DNA from: Betaproteobacteria bacterium
GTDB taxonomy: Bacteria; Pseudomonadota; Gammaproteobacteria; Burkholderiales; Burkholderiaceae_C
NCBI GenBank assembly: GCA_016704535.1
Contig: JADIZZ010000004.1
Span: 62,001 to 126,000, forward strand
DNA length: 64,000 nucleotides
Direction: 5' to 3'
The translations under genes and the position numbers were made by a program. Within the stretch, counting starts at the first letter, position 1. Every line of letters begins with the position of its first letter. Below, in pieces: positions 24,613-33,651 of this stretch. Below the pieces are notes generated by a model, which worked only from the letters and a program-made list of their open reading frames with translations, was not told the DNA's origin and did not search any database.

Positions 24613-26808
24613 ATGGGGCCGGGTACAGCCTGGCTGCGCGAAACGCTGGCCGGCTGCGGGGGCGCGCTGGCCGTGCTGCCTGTCGTGCTCACCCTCGGCC
24701 TGCTGGCCTTTGCGCCGATGGGCGCGGCGGCACTGCCGACAGGCATCCTGGCAGCCTTCGTGACCGTCGGTATCGGCGGCCTGCTGCATGCCTCGCTCAG
24801 CGGTACCCGGCTGCCGGTATCGGGGCCGAGCTCGGCCACGGCCCTGACGCTGGCCGCCCTCGTCGCGCAGCTGGTGGCCGACCCGCGCCTGGCGCCGACC
24901 ACGGCCGCCGGCGTGCAGGGCATCGTCGCGCTGTGCGGCGCCGCGCTGCTGCTCAGTGGCACGCTGCAGGTCGGCTTTGCGCTGCTGGGCATGGCGCGGC
25001 TGGCACGGGTCGTGCCGCAGCCGGTGCTGGCGGGCTTCATGAACAGCGCTGCGCTGCTGATCGTGCTGTCGCAGTTGCCGCTGCTGCTCGACCTGCCGCT
25101 GGGGTCTCGGCCCAGCCCGGAGGCACTGCGTCTGACCCAGCCATGGGCGCTGGCGCTGGGGTTGGGCACGGCCGGTGGCATCTGGCTGCTGGCGCGACGC
25201 TGGCCGCGCCTGCCCGCGGCGCTGCTGGGTCTGGTGGCCGGCACGGCCGTGCACGCGCTGTGCTCGGCGATGGGCGGCGCTGAATCCGCGGGCGCCGTCA
25301 TCGGCCAACTGCCCTCGGCCTGGCCCTGGCCGCCGGCCCTCGCGCCCCTGCTTTCGCCGATCGGTCTCGAACTTCTGCAATCGCATGCCTGGCCGGTGTT
25401 CGCCACCGCGCTGGCGCTGGCCGCCCTGGCGGCGCTGGAGTCCTTGCTGAACCTGCGCGCGATGGACCAGCTGCTCGACGACCGGCACGATCCCCGTCGC
25501 GAGTTGATCGCCCTGGGCTGCGCCAACATGGCCTGCGGCCTGCTGGGCGGCGTGCCACTGGCCGCCATGCGCGCGCGGGCCCTGGCCACGCTGCAGGCGG
25601 GGGGCAAAGGCCGGATGGCCGCACTCGTCGGTGCGTCGGTGCTGGGCCTGCTGTACCTGGCGGGTGGCCCCTTGCTGGCCGTGCTGCCCCTGCCGGTGCT
25701 GGCCGGCGTCATGCTGGTGGTGGCGCTCGGTCTGGCTGATCGCTGGACGGGCCGTCTGCTGGCACGTTGGTGGGCCGGCGACCATTCCCGCGACCTCGTG
25801 CTGAGCCTGGGCGTGGTGGTGCTGGTCATGGGCACGACGCTGTGGAAGGGCATGCCCGCGGGCATCGGCCTGGGCGTGCTGCTGTCGTTGCTGACCTTCG
25901 CCTGGCGCATGAACCGATCGCTGGTGCACGACCGCTACCGGGCGTCGGCGCGGCCCTCCCGGCGCATCTACCCGGCGCTCGTCGAGGCGCGGTTGCGCCC
26001 TCTGCGTGAAGGCATCGTCGTCTTCGAGCTCGACGGTGCACTCTTCTTTGGCAGCGGCGACCGGCTGCTCGATGAGGTCGACGCATTGGACACTGGCTGC
26101 CGCTGGCTGGTACTCGACCTGCGCCGCGCGGGCGCCATCGACGAGTCCGGCGCCGTGGCCCTGCAAACCGCGGTGGCGCGGGCGGCCCGGCGCGGCATCC
26201 GGGTCGAGCTGGCCGGGCTGGCCGAAGGGTCGGCGCCGGCACAGGCACTGCGCAGCTTCGCCCCGGCCCTGCCGCACTGGCCCGATGCCGACCGCGCCAT
26301 CGAAGCGGCCGAGCTTCACCTGCTCGGGCAGGGGGAAGGTGAGGGCGACGTGCGCGCGATGGCCGAGGTGCCTCTGGCCGAGGCCTCCTTGATGGCCGGA
26401 CTGGACGCCGCGCAAGTGGCCGTCGTGATCGCTTGCTTGCTGCCCCGTCACCTGGAGGCCGGCGAAGTCCTGTTCAACGAAGGTGAGCCCGGTGACCGGC
26501 TCTACGTGCTGAGCCGAGGCTCGGTGAGCATCCTCAGCAGGCCCGACCGGGCCGGCCGCACGCAGCGTTACCTCAGCATCTCGCCGGGCATGATGATCGG
26601 CGAGACGGCCATGCTCGACGGCGGCGGCCGAACGGCCAGCGCGGTGGCCGATACGCCCACCGAGGCGCACGCGCTGTCGCTGGACGCCCTGGACGCGCTG
26701 AGCCGCAGCCACCCCGAGGTGGCCGTCAGGCTGTACCGCAACGTGGCCCTGCACCTGTCGCAGCGCCTGCGCGGCGCTGCGGGCGCCTGGCAAGCGAACG
26801 CGCGCTGA
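24613..26808 (+). CDS. SulP transporter with STAS and cyclic-nucleotide-binding domains (paralogue A)
   Basis: 731 residues in three parts. The membrane domain (~1-440) has SLC26/SulP repeats and VLAGFMNSAALLIVLSQLP. The STAS domain (~463-560) contains VVFELDGALFFGSGDRLL and LVLDLRRAGAIDESGA. The C-terminal domain (~595-725) is of cNMP-binding type, with EGEPGDRLYVLSRGSVSI and a phosphate-binding-cassette-like IGETAMLDGGGRTASAV. SulP proteins move sulfate, bicarbonate or dicarboxylates; substrate here is unknown. The fused nucleotide-sensor domain suggests gating by a cyclic nucleotide or similar ligand. The convergent paralogue ends six bases away. Confidence 0.9.
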   Translation: MGPGTAWLRETLAGCGGALAVLPVVLTLGLLAFAPMGAAALPTGILAAFVTVGIGGLLHASLSGTRLPVSGPSSATALTLAALVAQLVADPRLAPTTAAGVQGIVALCGAALLLSGTLQVGFALLGMARLARVVPQPVLAGFMNSAALLIVLSQLPLLLDLPLGSRPSPEALRLTQPWALALGLGTAGGIWLLARRWPRLPAALLGLVAGTAVHALCSAMGGAESAGAVIGQLPSAWPWPPALAPLLSPIGLELLQSHAWPVFATALALAALAALESLLNLRAMDQLLDDRHDPRRELIALGCANMACGLLGGVPLAAMRARALATLQAGGKGRMAALVGASVLGLLYLAGGPLLAVLPLPVLAGVMLVVALGLADRWTGRLLARWWAGDHSRDLVLSLGVVVLVMGTTLWKGMPAGIGLGVLLSLLTFAWRMNRSLVHDRYRASARPSRRIYPALVEARLRPLREGIVVFELDGALFFGSGDRLLDEVDALDTGCRWLVLDLRRAGAIDESGAVALQTAVARAARRGIRVELAGLAEGSAPAQALRSFAPALPHWPDADRAIEAAELHLLGQGEGEGDVRAMAEVPLAEASLMAGLDAAQVAVVIACLLPRHLEAGEVLFNEGEPGDRLYVLSRGSVSILSRPDRAGRTQRYLSISPGMMIGETAMLDGGGRTASAVADTPTEAHALSLDALDALSRSHPEVAVRLYRNVALHLSQRLRGAAGAWQANAR

Positions 26809-26814
26809 GCTGGC

Positions 26815-29052
26815 TCAACCCGTGCTCGCGCGCCAGGCCCACGCGGCCGCGCGCAGGCGTTGCGCCAGGTGGAGCGCGATGTTGCGATGGATCTGTGCGT
26901 AGAGCAGCGGGTCCTCGGCCCGCAGCTGCTGCAGCGTGTCGTGGTGGAGCGCATGGACTTCGGTCTCGCCTTCGGCCACGGCATTGCCGCTGCGGCCTCC
27001 GCCGTCGAGCATGGCCGTTTCGCCCAGCATCATGCCCGGCGACAGGCTCACGAAGCGCTGCCGCAGCGCCGTGCTGCAGGGTGCCGGCTCGCTGAAGACA
27101 TTGATCGAACCTGCCGTGATCACATAGAGCTGGTCGCCGGGGTCGCCCTGGCGGAACAGATGTTCGCCTGCCGCCAACCGCCGGGGCTGCAGACAGGCGG
27201 CCAGACGCGCGCGCTGGGCCGCGTCCAGCCCAGCCATCAGGCCCGTCTGCTCGAGCGGCACGGTCTCGCGCAACAGTTCGAAGCCGGACTGCGCCAGCAG
27301 GCGCAATTCGGCCACCTCCACGGCCTGGTCGGTGTCTGCGACGCCATGCTCCGCGACATAGCGGTCGCCGACAAAGGGCTGCAGCATGCGGCCGTGGCGA
27401 TTGTCCACGCTGACGCCGGCCAGCAGCAGCCCGATGCCACGCTCGTGCAGGCGTCGGCTCACCTGCGTCAGCAGCACCGCGCCCGAGGCGTCGATGAGGC
27501 TCACGCGGCGAAAGTCCAGCACCAGCGTGTGGCAGCCAGCGTCGAGGTCGTCGGCCAGGGCCGCGATGCGGTCGGCACTGCCGAAGAAGAGCGCACCTTC
27601 GAGCTCCAGCACCGTGATGCGCTTGCGCAGCGGGCGCAGCCGGGCTTCGTCGGCCGAGGCATAGATGCGGCGCGAGGGCTGCGCGTCGGCGCTGTAGCGG
27701 CTGCGCACCAGCGAGCGGTTCATGTTCCGGACAAAGAGCAGCACCGACAGCAACGCACCAGCGGCCACCGCGGCCGGGAAACCCAACACGACGGTGGTGG
27801 CGCAGACGATGGCCACCACCGCGAGTTCGAACTGAAGTTCCGCGGTGCGCGGGCCGCGCCACCACTGGGCGAGCAGCTGCAGCGACCAGCGGTCGGCCAT
27901 CAAGAAGGCAACGGTGACCATCACCCCGCCCAGCACCACCTGCGGCAGCAGCGAGAGCAGCGGCGCGGCGGCCAGGCCCAGCACGGCGAACAGGCCGCAG
28001 CAGACCAACAGGGCGGCCCGCGACCGGCCACCGACCTGCAGCATGTGCAGTGCGCGCGGTCGCAGCAGGAGCAGTGGCAACCCGCCCACCAGACCGGATG
28101 CCACGTTGGCCGCTCCCAGTGCCAGTACCTCGCGCCGTGGATCGGTGCGCGTGTGGCAGGCCTGGTCCATGGCCAGGCTGTTGAGCACGAGTTCCAGCGT
28201 ACCGATCAGCGCCATCACCAGACCCGCCGTGAGCGCGGCGCCCCCATGCCGAAGCAGCAGCGGTTCGTCCACGCCCTTGAGGAACGGCGACAGCGAGTCG
28301 AGCTGTGGCCAGGCCATCGGCAGCGTTCCGGTGAGCGGCCCGAGCGCCGCCTGCGGAACCACGGCATGCAGCAGGGCGTAGACCCCGGACCCGGCCAGCA
28401 GGCCGATCAGGGTGGCCGGCAGCCTGGGGTTCAGGCGGGGCAGGCCCAGGATGACGGTCACCGTGAACAGGCCCACCGCCACCGTGGCGGGCTGGATCTC
28501 CCGCACGGCAGACCAGCCACCGGCTTGCAGCACGCCGATGGGCCAGCCGAAGAGCAGTGGCAGCAAGGCCAGCAGGGCCAGCAGCGCGACGCCGTTCATG
28601 AAGCCGGCCAGCACCGGTTGCGGCACGAACTTGGCGAAACGCACCAGCCCCGACAGACCCAGCGCGATCTGGAACACGCCCATGCTGACGACCGCCACCG
28701 TCACCAGCGCCAGCAGCATCGACACGGCGGCGGGGTCTCCGACCGCGAACGCCGGGTCGGCGGCGACCTGCGCCACCAGGGCGCCCAGCACCAGCACGGG
28801 CGCCGCGGCCGGGCCGCCGGCGGCCATGGGCCCGCGCGCGAGCAACGCGAACACGGCACCGCCGACGGCGCTGGACACCAGCGCGGCCGGGATGCCCATC
28901 GCTGCCGCCTGCGGGCCGAGCGCCGCGAACGCCAGCAGGCCCATCGTCAAGGCGGGGGCCAGGCTGATCAGCGTGCCGGCAACGCCGGCCTGGAACTCGC
29001 GCCACGCGAAGGCCAGACTCGGCGACCGTGCGTGGGCGCTGCGCGTTGACAT
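26815..29052 (-). CDS. SulP transporter with STAS and cyclic-nucleotide-binding domains (paralogue B)
   Basis: 745 residues with the same three-part build as its convergent neighbour: membrane domain (~1-450, including FVPQPVLAGFMNGVALLALL), STAS (~475-575, TVLELEGALFFGSADRI, LVLDFRRVSLIDASGA) and cNMP-type domain (~610-740, LFRQGDPGDQLYVITAGSIN, LGETAMLDGGGRSGNAV). The two proteins are clearly paralogous across their whole length yet face each other tail to tail, so the pair arose by duplication with inversion or by separate insertion. Upstream is the gpx end of the Calvin operon; a bicarbonate or sulfate role is speculation. Confidence 0.9.
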   Translation of the reverse strand: MSTRSAHARSPSLAFAWREFQAGVAGTLISLAPALTMGLLAFAALGPQAAAMGIPAALVSSAVGGAVFALLARGPMAAGGPAAAPVLVLGALVAQVAADPAFAVGDPAAVSMLLALVTVAVVSMGVFQIALGLSGLVRFAKFVPQPVLAGFMNGVALLALLALLPLLFGWPIGVLQAGGWSAVREIQPATVAVGLFTVTVILGLPRLNPRLPATLIGLLAGSGVYALLHAVVPQAALGPLTGTLPMAWPQLDSLSPFLKGVDEPLLLRHGGAALTAGLVMALIGTLELVLNSLAMDQACHTRTDPRREVLALGAANVASGLVGGLPLLLLRPRALHMLQVGGRSRAALLVCCGLFAVLGLAAAPLLSLLPQVVLGGVMVTVAFLMADRWSLQLLAQWWRGPRTAELQFELAVVAIVCATTVVLGFPAAVAAGALLSVLLFVRNMNRSLVRSRYSADAQPSRRIYASADEARLRPLRKRITVLELEGALFFGSADRIAALADDLDAGCHTLVLDFRRVSLIDASGAVLLTQVSRRLHERGIGLLLAGVSVDNRHGRMLQPFVGDRYVAEHGVADTDQAVEVAELRLLAQSGFELLRETVPLEQTGLMAGLDAAQRARLAACLQPRRLAAGEHLFRQGDPGDQLYVITAGSINVFSEPAPCSTALRQRFVSLSPGMMLGETAMLDGGGRSGNAVAEGETEVHALHHDTLQQLRAEDPLLYAQIHRNIALHLAQRLRAAAWAWRASTG

Positions 29053-29293
29053 CGAACGGAGACTTCCTGCGGGTCGGCAAAGCTGCGGATGTTAGGCGGA
29101 GCCCGATGGCGACGCCCCCCCAGATTCACCGCTTGACGCCGCAGCCCCGGGTTCGAGGTGCCGTGGCCGATGCGAAGCGCGCCGGGCGCCTGCTAGCTCA
29201 GTGCGGCAACGCGCGAGGTGTCGCGCGAGCACATCGTGCTGCTGAAAAAGCTGCCACCGAAGTGATGAGCGCCGATGTGCGAACAGCGGCGCG

Positions 29294-29911
29294 TCACTTC
29301 GTGGCCAGCGCCTTCTCGATCTGGGCCACCAGCGTGGCGCTGGTGGGCGTGACGTTGCTGTCGTAGCTGCCCAGCGCCTTGCCGTCGCGGCCGATCAGGT
29401 ACTTGTGGAAGTTCCAGCCCGGCGCCTTGCCGGTGGCCTTCACGAGCTGCACGTACAGCGGGTTGGCCGACTTGCCGACGACCTGCGACTTGCCGAACAT
29501 CGGGAACTTCACGCCGTAGGTGTTGAAGCAGAAGTCGGCGATGGCCTTGCTGTCGTTCAGTTCCTGGCCGCCGAAGTCGCCGCTGGGAAAGCCCAGAACC
29601 ACCAGGCCCTGCGGCCCGTACTTCGCGTGCAGCGCCTCCAGGCCTTCGTACTGCGGCGTGAAGCCGCACTTGCTGGCAGTGTTCACCACCAGCAGCACCT
29701 TGCCGCTGTACTGGCACAGGTGCTGCGGCTTGTCGTCCTGCAGCCGCGGGAAGCTGTGCTGCAGCAGCGCCGGGCAGGCGGCAGCGGTCGGGGCCGACTG
29801 TGCCTGCGCCTGCGCCTGCGCCGGCGGCGCCAGCATGGTGGCTGCCGCGGCCAGCGCGAACAGGGCCGTGGTGGCGGCAACGAGGGGGGACCGGACACGG
29901 ACGGACTTCAT
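29294..29911 (-). CDS. Exported glutathione-peroxidase family protein
   Basis: 205 residues. A signal peptide (hydrophobic ~10-28, cleavage near AQAQAQ) points to the periplasm, unlike the cytosolic BtuE type. The peroxidatic cysteine is C82 in NTASKCGFTPQYEGL; the catalytic Gln (GGQE) and Trp (PGWNFHKYLI) blocks are present. The usual GFPCNQFG block reads GFPSGDFG (108-114), so the cysteine at that site is absent. The start codon overlaps the cbbY stop (29908-29911), so it is coupled to the Calvin operon; peroxide removal during autotrophic growth would be one reading. Confidence 0.88.
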   Translation of the reverse strand: MKSVRVRSPLVAATTALFALAAAATMLAPPAQAQAQAQSAPTAAACPALLQHSFPRLQDDKPQHLCQYSGKVLLVVNTASKCGFTPQYEGLEALHAKYGPQGLVVLGFPSGDFGGQELNDSKAIADFCFNTYGVKFPMFGKSQVVGKSANPLYVQLVKATGKAPGWNFHKYLIGRDGKALGSYDSNVTPTSATLVAQIEKALATK

Positions 29912-30660
29912 GTGGTGACCTGTGACGAGGCTGAGGAAGCCGCAATGCTGCCAGCCAACGTGTCCTGCAGTCGCGCCAGGGTCATCGGTGGCGGCGCATC
30001 GAGGTCCTCGCGCACCCAGGCCGCGCCGTCAAAGCGGGCGTCGGTGAAGTAGACGCTCTTCGTTACGCCGCAGGCCAACCCGGCCGCGCGTGCCGCCGCC
30101 AGGCCGCCGGGCGAGTCCTCCAGCGCCAGCGCCTCGTTCGCGGCCACGCCCAGGCGTTGCAGCGCCAGCAGGTAGGCCTGCGGATGCGGCTTCTTCACCG
30201 GCGCGTCCTCGGCGCAGACGACCGTCGTGAAGATGCGCTCCCAATCGGGGCCCCAGATGCTGCCGAACAGCGCTTCGACATTGCTGCGGCTGGTGGTGGT
30301 GGCCACGGCCAGCGCCACGCCAGTGGCGCGGCACTCGTCGACCACGCGCCGCACGCCGGGCCGCGGCGTGATGCCGCCCTGCAGCACCAGGTCGGCATAG
30401 GCCACGTTCTTGATGCGGTGCAGTTCACGCGCCAGCGCCTCGCGCTCGGGTGCGCCGGCCGGCGCGTCGGCGCGCGAGGCCATGTCGTGCAGCAGGCGTT
30501 CACGGCCGCCGGTGACGTTCAGCAGATCGCCGTAATGCGCCACGTCCCAGCGCCAGGGCAGGCCCAGTGCCTCGAACGCCTGGTTGAAGGCGATGCGGTG
30601 GCCGTCGCGCTCGGTCTCGGCCACCGTGCCGTCGACGTCCCAGATCAGCGCACGGAGCAT
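29908..30660 (-). CDS. cbbY: CbbY, HAD-family sugar bisphosphate phosphatase
   Basis: HAD phosphatase that removes misfire products such as xylulose-1,5-bisphosphate, a tight RuBisCO inhibitor, in red-type systems. 250 residues. Motif I is WDVDGTVAETERDGH (D8, D10); DLLNVTGGRERLLHDM and KKPHPQAYLLAL and ALEDSPGGLAAARAAG supply the cap and motifs III and IV. TERDGHR and VTGGRER separate CbbY from the phosphoglycolate phosphatase CbbZ. Start ATG 30660 overlaps nothing; cbbT ends 10 bases upstream. Functional pairing with CbbX and form IC RuBisCO is established for this family. Confidence 0.92.
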   Translation of the reverse strand: MLRALIWDVDGTVAETERDGHRIAFNQAFEALGLPWRWDVAHYGDLLNVTGGRERLLHDMASRADAPAGAPEREALARELHRIKNVAYADLVLQGGITPRPGVRRVVDECRATGVALAVATTTSRSNVEALFGSIWGPDWERIFTTVVCAEDAPVKKPHPQAYLLALQRLGVAANEALALEDSPGGLAAARAAGLACGVTKSVYFTDARFDGAAWVREDLDAPPPMTLARLQDTLAGSIAASSASSQVTT

Positions 30661-30670
30661 GGCACCGGGG

Positions 30671-32698
30671 TCAGGCCGCCAGGCAGCGCTGCGTTGCAGC
30701 CACCACGGCCTCGGCGGTGATGCCGAAGTGCTTGTAGAGCGCACCAGCGGGTGCCGATTCACCGTAGCTTGCGATGCCCACCACGCCACCTTCACGGCCC
30801 ACGTACTTGCGCCAGAAGTCGGGCTGCGCCGCTTCCACCGCCACCGCGGGCAGACCACGTGGCAGCACGCTGTCCTGGTAAGCCATGTCCTGGCGGTCGA
30901 AGACGTTGGTGCAAGGCATGGACACCACGCGCACGGGCACGCCGGCCTCGGCCAGCAGGGCCTGCGCCTTCAGCGCGAGCTGCAGTTCTGAACCGGTGCC
31001 GATGAGCACGGCGCGCGGCGCGCCGCCGGCAGCTTCACTCAGCACATAACCCCCACGTGCAATGGCGCCGGTCAGCGCCGGGGTCGTGGCCACCGGCAGC
31101 ACCTGGCGCGACAGCGCCAGCGCCGCGGGCCCATCCTTTCGGCGCAGCGCGCTGGCCCAGGCCACCGCGGTCTCGATGGTGTCGGCCGGACGCCAGACGT
31201 CCAGGTTGGGCATCAAGCGCAGCGAAGGCACGTGCTCGACGCTCTGGTGCGTCGGGCCGTCCTCGCCCAGACCGATGCTGTCGTGCGTGAAGACGTGGAT
31301 GACGCGCCGCTTCATCAGCGCCGCCATGCGGATGGCGTTGCGGCTGTAGTCGCTGAAGGTCAGGAAGGTGCCGCCGTAGGGGATGAGCCCGCCGTGCAGC
31401 GCCACGCCGTTCATGATGGCGGCCATGCCGAATTCGCGCACGCCGTAGCTGATGTGGCGCTCGGCGCCTTCGGTCAGGCAGCCGGGGAAGTCCGTGAGGT
31501 TGCTGCCCGTCAGGTCGGCGCTGCCGCCCAGCATCTCGGGCACCTGCGGTGCCAGCGCGGCCAGCACCTTCTGCGAGCTCTTGCGCGAGGCCACGGCCTC
31601 GGGCTTGTCGCCGAAGCCGACGATGGCCTGCTGCACCAGCGTCTCGAAGTTCGCCGGCAGATCACCGGCCATGCGGCGCTCGAATTCGGCGGCCAGCACC
31701 GGGTGTTCGGCGCGGTAGGCGGCAAAGCGCGCCTTCCAGCCGGCTTCGCGCGCCTTGCCCATCTCTGTGGCATCCCACATCGCTCGCACTTCGGCCGGGA
31801 TCTCGAAGGGCGCGTGCGGCCAGCCGATGGCGGCCCGCGTCTTGGCGATCTCTTCTGCGCCCAGCGGTTCGCCGTGCGCCTTGGCCGTGCCGGCGCGCGA
31901 TGGTGAACCCTGGCCGATGGTGGTGCGGCAGACGATGAGCGTGGGCTTGTCCGTGCTGGCGCCCGCCTGTTCCAGCGCCGTGCCGACGGCGCGCACGTCG
32001 TGGCCGTCGATGGGGCCGATGACGTTCCAGCCGTAGGCCGCAAAACGTGCCGGCGTGTCGTCGCGGAACCAGCCGTCGACCGGGCCGTCGATGCTGATGC
32101 CGTTGTCGTCGTAAAGCGCAATGAGCTTGTTCAGGCCCCACACGCCGGCGAGTGAACAGACCTCGTGGCTGATGCCTTCCATCAGGCAGCCGTCGCCCAG
32201 GAAGACATAGCTGCGGTGGTCGACGATCTGGTAGCCGGGGCGGTTGAACTCGCGCGCCAGCAGCTGTTCAGCCAGCGCCATGCCGACCGCGTTGCTCAGG
32301 CCCTGGCCCAGCGGGCCGGTCGTGGTTTCCACGCCGGGTGTGACGTCGACCTCGGGGTGACCCGGGGTCTTGCTGTGCAGTTGACGGAAGCGCTTGAGCT
32401 CGTCCATCGGCAGCGCGTAGCCGCTGAGGTTCAGCAGCGCGTACAGCAGCATCGACGCATGCCCGTTGCTCAGCACGAAGCGGTCGCGGTCGGCCCAGTG
32501 CGGGTTGGCCGGGTTGTGGCGCAGCACACCGGCCGCCCACAGCGCGGTGGCCATCTCGGCCATGCCCATGGGTGCGCCGGGATGGCCGCTGTTGGCGGCC
32601 TGCACGCCGTCCATCGCCAGCGCGCGCAGCGCATTGGCGCGCACGTCGGTAGCCCCGGCACTGCCGCGCAGGATTTGCGTGGTGCTGTTCGATGCCAT
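30671..32698 (-). CDS. cbbT: Transketolase
   Basis: TPP-dependent enzyme moving two-carbon units between sugar phosphates in the regenerative phase of the Calvin cycle. 675 residues, full length. The TPP-binding motif begins GDGCLMEGISHEV; substrate-binding NSGHPGAPMGMAEMA and GPTHQSVEHVPSLRLMPN are intact. As part of the cbb operon (26 bases from cbbP) it is likely the autotrophic copy, with a housekeeping tkt elsewhere. Confidence 0.96.
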   Translation of the reverse strand: MASNSTTQILRGSAGATDVRANALRALAMDGVQAANSGHPGAPMGMAEMATALWAAGVLRHNPANPHWADRDRFVLSNGHASMLLYALLNLSGYALPMDELKRFRQLHSKTPGHPEVDVTPGVETTTGPLGQGLSNAVGMALAEQLLAREFNRPGYQIVDHRSYVFLGDGCLMEGISHEVCSLAGVWGLNKLIALYDDNGISIDGPVDGWFRDDTPARFAAYGWNVIGPIDGHDVRAVGTALEQAGASTDKPTLIVCRTTIGQGSPSRAGTAKAHGEPLGAEEIAKTRAAIGWPHAPFEIPAEVRAMWDATEMGKAREAGWKARFAAYRAEHPVLAAEFERRMAGDLPANFETLVQQAIVGFGDKPEAVASRKSSQKVLAALAPQVPEMLGGSADLTGSNLTDFPGCLTEGAERHISYGVREFGMAAIMNGVALHGGLIPYGGTFLTFSDYSRNAIRMAALMKRRVIHVFTHDSIGLGEDGPTHQSVEHVPSLRLMPNLDVWRPADTIETAVAWASALRRKDGPAALALSRQVLPVATTPALTGAIARGGYVLSEAAGGAPRAVLIGTGSELQLALKAQALLAEAGVPVRVVSMPCTNVFDRQDMAYQDSVLPRGLPAVAVEAAQPDFWRKYVGREGGVVGIASYGESAPAGALYKHFGITAEAVVAATQRCLAA

Positions 32699-32723
32699 CA
32701 GAGGCCTCCCATGGCGTGGAACA

Positions 32724-33608
32724 TCACAGCGCGCCCAAGGCGCGCGTGCGCCTCTCCATCATGCGCCAGATGAAGGGCGTGAAGATCAGCTGCATCGCGA
32801 GTTCCATCTTGCCGCCGGGCACCACCACGGTGTTGGCGCGGCTCATGAAGCTGCCGTCGATCATCTGCAGCAGGTAGGGGAAGTCGATGCCCTTGGGCTT
32901 GGCGAACCGGATGACGACCATGCTCTCGTCGGCCGCCGGAATCTCGCGCGCGATGAAGGGGTTGCTGGTGTCGACCATGGGCACACGCTGGAAGTTGACG
33001 TGCGTGTGCTCGAACTGCGGGCAGATGTAGTGCACGTAGTCGGGCATGCGACGCAGGATGGTGTCGGTGACGGCCTCGGTGCTGTAGCCGCGTTTGCTCT
33101 TGTCGCGGTAGAGCTTCTGGATCCACTCCAGGTTGATGACCGGCACCACGCCGATCAGCAGGTCGGGGTGGCGCGCGATGTTGACCTCGGGCGTGACCAC
33201 GGCGCCGTGCAGGCCCTCGTAGAACAGCAAGTCGGTGCCGGCGGGCACGTCCTCCCAGGGCGTGAAGGTGCCGGGGTCCTGCTTGTAGGGCGCGGCCTCT
33301 TCATGGTCGTGCAGGTACTTGCGGCGCTTGCCGGTACCGGTCTCGGCGTAGTTGGCGAACAGCGCCTCCAACTCGGGAAAGAGGTTGTTCTCGGGGCCGA
33401 AGTGGCTGAAGTGCTTGTTGCCGGCCTTCTCGGCCGCCGCCGCCTTGACCTTCATATCCTTGCGGTCGAAGCGGTGGAAGCTGTCGCCTTCGATGACGGC
33501 GGCCTTCACGCCCTCGCGGCGGAAGATGTTCTCGAAGGTGCGCGTCACCGAGGTGGTGCCGGCGCCCGAAGAGCCGGTGATCGCGATGATCGGGTGGCGG
33601 TGGGACAT
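32724..33608 (-). CDS. cbbP: Phosphoribulokinase, class I
   Basis: Phosphorylates ribulose-5-phosphate to the RuBisCO substrate ribulose-1,5-bisphosphate. 294 residues, the bacterial class I (octameric, NADH-activated) size. P-loop IAITGSSGAGTTSVTRTF starts at residue 8; the IEGDSFHRFDR block and FYEGLHGAVVTPEVN hold catalytic residues. ATG 33608 was chosen because it is followed directly by MSHRHPIIAITG, the usual N-terminus. Lies between cbbF and cbbT. Confidence 0.97.
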   Translation of the reverse strand: MSHRHPIIAITGSSGAGTTSVTRTFENIFRREGVKAAVIEGDSFHRFDRKDMKVKAAAAEKAGNKHFSHFGPENNLFPELEALFANYAETGTGKRRKYLHDHEEAAPYKQDPGTFTPWEDVPAGTDLLFYEGLHGAVVTPEVNIARHPDLLIGVVPVINLEWIQKLYRDKSKRGYSTEAVTDTILRRMPDYVHYICPQFEHTHVNFQRVPMVDTSNPFIAREIPAADESMVVIRFAKPKGIDFPYLLQMIDGSFMSRANTVVVPGGKMELAMQLIFTPFIWRMMERRTRALGAL

Positions 33609-33651
33609 GGTGGATGCTTTCGGAGGAAGTGGGATTCGGTGGCGGCAGCCT

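Noticed and set aside
26860..29049. Rightward frame of 729 codons antisense to SulP paralogue B
   Set aside because: Gln/His/Arg-rich shadow; the minus-strand SulP-STAS-cNMP gene accounts for the region fully.
29140..29230. tRNA-like words (TAGCTCAGT, GGTTCGA) between SulP paralogue B and gpx
   Set aside because: They occur in the wrong order and spacing, and no acceptor stem or anticodon arm can be formed.
29193..29293. Leftward codons downstream of gpx reading HFGGSFFSSTMCSRDTSRVA before a stop
   Set aside because: Looks protein-like but I cannot assign a family and it has no start; possibly a decayed gene end, not enough to annotate.
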